NCBI GenBank assembly: GCA_016649625.1
Contig: JAENXI010000052.1
Span: 1 to 6,802 of the forward strand
DNA length: 6,802 nucleotides
DNA from: Candidatus Bathyarchaeota archaeon
Lineage (GTDB): Archaea > Thermoproteota > Bathyarchaeia > Bathyarchaeales > Bathycorpusculaceae
Direction: 5' to 3'
How positions within the stretch are numbered: position 1 is the stretch's first letter; the number at the start of each line of letters is the position of its first letter. The position numbers and the translations under genes were made by a program. The notes beneath the pieces are model-generated. The model had not been told where the DNA came from and did no database searches. It saw only the letters and a program-made list of their open reading frames with translations. Below, piece by piece: positions 5,549 through 6,802 of the stretch.

Positions 5549-6577
5549 TTGAATGGAAAGCGCTTATTTTCTTGTTTGATAACGATTAACCTAACTTTAA
5601 TGCTTATTGTACCTATAGTAAATGGTCAATGTTATACCTGTTTAGATACTGGAATCATAGTTTGCAATAATTGTCAAGGTAGCGGTAGAATTCCGACTAG
5701 TGACCCAGTGGAGGTCTGTGAATACTGTAGAGGTCTTGGCGTTGTTCAGCCAACTATTAGTAAAAAATCAGCGTTTGCCCAATTAGGTGATCAGGAGGTT
5801 TATGTTTGGGGAACTTTTGAAAATGATCAAGCAGTTGGAGTCTATGGAATTGCGACTGCTGAGGTTAGAAGTGAAATCTCATCCTTTTCGAGTGCATCAA
5901 ATAGAACCTATTTTCCTCCTAATGAAGAAATTGAGGTCAAAGTTGTAGTTGGTGATTTCCCAATTGATGATTGGGATTGGATTAGTAAATTTGGAAATCT
6001 TGAAACAAACATTTACCTTTCAGATGCTGATCCCTTAGTTTGTCCTCTTTGTGATGGTGATGGAATATTAACTCCACAAATAACTTGTTCAATTTGTGGT
6101 GGAACAGGATCTGTAGATTGTCCTGATTGCAATCTTAACCTAATTAATGGAGGCGATCAAAATGAACTAATAATTGGGATTGTTGCAATTATTGGAGTTG
6201 TGATAATTGCATTTTTTTTGATAAAGAGAAAGAAAACTTCAGAGAGTGATCTTAGAAAAGTACCTTTTTATGAATTTCAAAATTGGGTTGTTCAACAATT
6301 TTCAGGTGAAACTTCATCCATAAGAGATTCTCGTTTTGGAATCGACGGTTACACCAATGATGGAGATCCTATTCAAATAAAACAATCCGATGAAGTTGGA
6401 AAAAATGAAGTATACAAGTTTGCAAATGAGTTAAGCAAGAAAAAATCCAGAAGAGGAATAATTGTGGCTTTTAGTTTTAGCGAAGACGTTATTGATGGTG
6501 TAATTGGAGCTAGACAACATTATAGACTTGACATTAAAACAATAACTGCTAAGGAATTAATTAATAGAAAAATCTAA
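5549..6577 (+). CDS. Exported membrane protein with DnaJ-like zinc motifs outside and an Mrr-like PD-(D/E)xK nuclease domain inside
   Basis: No named family is known to me for the whole 342-aa protein. Residues 1-26 are a signal peptide (Lys4, Arg5, hydrophobic core, likely cut near VNG/Q). Residues 28-64 hold CYTCLDTG, CNNCQGSG and CEYCRGLG; residues 165-194 hold CPLCDGDG, CSICGGTG and CPDC. These six CxxC pairs resemble DnaJ zinc-finger repeats. Between them, residues 70-163 look beta-rich. A membrane span at about 206-225 is followed by KRKK, which places the C-terminus in the cytoplasm. Residues 237-342 resemble Mrr-type restriction-endonuclease-like domains: a helix YEFQNWVVQQF (Glu242), then GIDG (Asp266), then IQIKQ (Gln276, Lys278) and a following strand GIIVAFSF. 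The active-site set appears complete. Nuclease activity and topology are inferences. The gene is divergent from the ligase. An alternative role is a DNA-binding but non-cutting domain. Confidence 0.8.
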   Translation: MNGKRLFSCLITINLTLMLIVPIVNGQCYTCLDTGIIVCNNCQGSGRIPTSDPVEVCEYCRGLGVVQPTISKKSAFAQLGDQEVYVWGTFENDQAVGVYGIATAEVRSEISSFSSASNRTYFPPNEEIEVKVVVGDFPIDDWDWISKFGNLETNIYLSDADPLVCPLCDGDGILTPQITCSICGGTGSVDCPDCNLNLINGGDQNELIIGIVAIIGVVIIAFFLIKRKKTSESDLRKVPFYEFQNWVVQQFSGETSSIRDSRFGIDGYTNDGDPIQIKQSDEVGKNEVYKFANELSKKKSRRGIIVAFSFSEDVIDGVIGARQHYRLDIKTITAKELINRKI

Positions 6578-6635
6578 GAATTTAATACCTATTTTAGTTA
6601 TTTTGATTAGATTTTCTAATATGATATGCAAAATG

Positions 6636-6641
6636 TTATAT
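6636..6641 (+). promoter_or_regulatory. Possible TATA box for the secreted-protein gene at the window end
   Basis: TTATAT lies about 25 bp before position 6663, which would give a leader of about 20-35 nt depending on the start codon used. It falls in the 120-bp gap after the membrane nuclease gene, so the last gene may have its own promoter. The T-rich stretch before it (6590-6616) could end the upstream transcript. Confidence 0.3.
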
Positions 6642-6697
6642 TCAAGGTACTACAAAAGCCCTGAGTTAAGGGGGAGTATACAATCAAAAGAAAAATT

Positions 6698-6802
6698 ATG
6701 GCAATAAGCCTATTTATACTATTAACAATAATGTCCTTTACACAAATTTCTTCAACGCAAGCTGTTGGTCAGGGAGAGTGGATATCAAAATATAAGGTAG
6801 AA
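6698..6802 (+). CDS. Start of a secreted or surface protein (3' end outside window)
   Basis: Only 35 codons are visible. From ATG 6698 the product begins with a hydrophobic stretch (AISLFILLTIMSF) and a likely signal peptidase site around STQA/VG, followed by a polar mature start, GQGEWISKYKVE. This marks an exported protein; the rest is missing, so no function can be given. The ATG at 6698 lies 21 nt after the only good ribosome binding site (GGGGGAG, 6670-6676). In-frame ATC 6683, 6 nt after that site, would add MKRKI and supply the positive charges expected in a signal peptide. An in-frame TGA at 6662 closes the frame upstream. The gene lies 120 bp after the membrane nuclease gene on the same strand and may be a functional partner. 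Confidence 0.65.
   Translation, partial: MAISLFILLTIMSFTQISSTQAVGQGEWISKYKVE

Noticed and set aside
5485..5551. Possible C/D-box small RNA because of ATGATT-like motifs
   Set aside because: No exact C box (RTGATGA) and no correctly placed CTGA D box were found.
1..6802. CRISPR array, insertion sequence or tRNA gene
   Set aside because: No regularly spaced direct repeats, transposase motifs, paired terminal repeats with target duplications, or cloverleaf-like folds were seen on either strand by eye.

Overview
This looks like a piece of an AT-rich archaeal genome. The evidence is an archaeal-type ATP-dependent DNA ligase, an archaeal-length NikR, a DUF1893 (TM1506-like) protein, TATA-box-like AT motifs upstream of several genes, and GGAG/GGTGAT-type ribosome binding sites. 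I cannot assign a lineage with confidence. The gene mix would fit a TACK-type or Bathyarchaeia-like uncultivated archaeon, but that is a guess.

Layout. Positions 1-271 hold the 3' end of quinolinate synthase (nadA), convergent with the nickel-responsive repressor gene nikR (283-684, minus). nikR is divergent from a two-gene nickel-uptake operon, nikM/cbiM (779-1447) and nikN (1444-1722), joined by an ATGA overlap. The 94-bp divergent spacer carries an AT box readable on both strands and an imperfect inverted repeat, a plausible autoregulated NikR switch. The energising subunits (EcfT-type Q and the ATPase O) are not next to nikMN. A DUF1893 gene (1806-2243) and a thioredoxin gene (2323-2646) follow.

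The minus strand from 5090 to 2649 carries the DNA ligase and then an unrecognised coiled-coil protein 54 bp downstream, probably co-transcribed. The coiled-coil gene ends 2 bp from the thioredoxin stop. Next is a 458-bp gene-free AT-rich stretch with a 13-bp hairpin.

The least ordinary gene is at 5549-6577. It appears to encode an exported, single-pass membrane protein with two groups of DnaJ-like CxxCxGxG zinc motifs outside the cell and a PD-(D/E)xK (Mrr-like) nuclease domain inside. The window ends in the start of another secreted protein (6698 onward), cut off by the window edge. Together these two may form an uncharacterised surface module. The rest is ordinary housekeeping (NAD synthesis, nickel homeostasis, redox, DNA repair).
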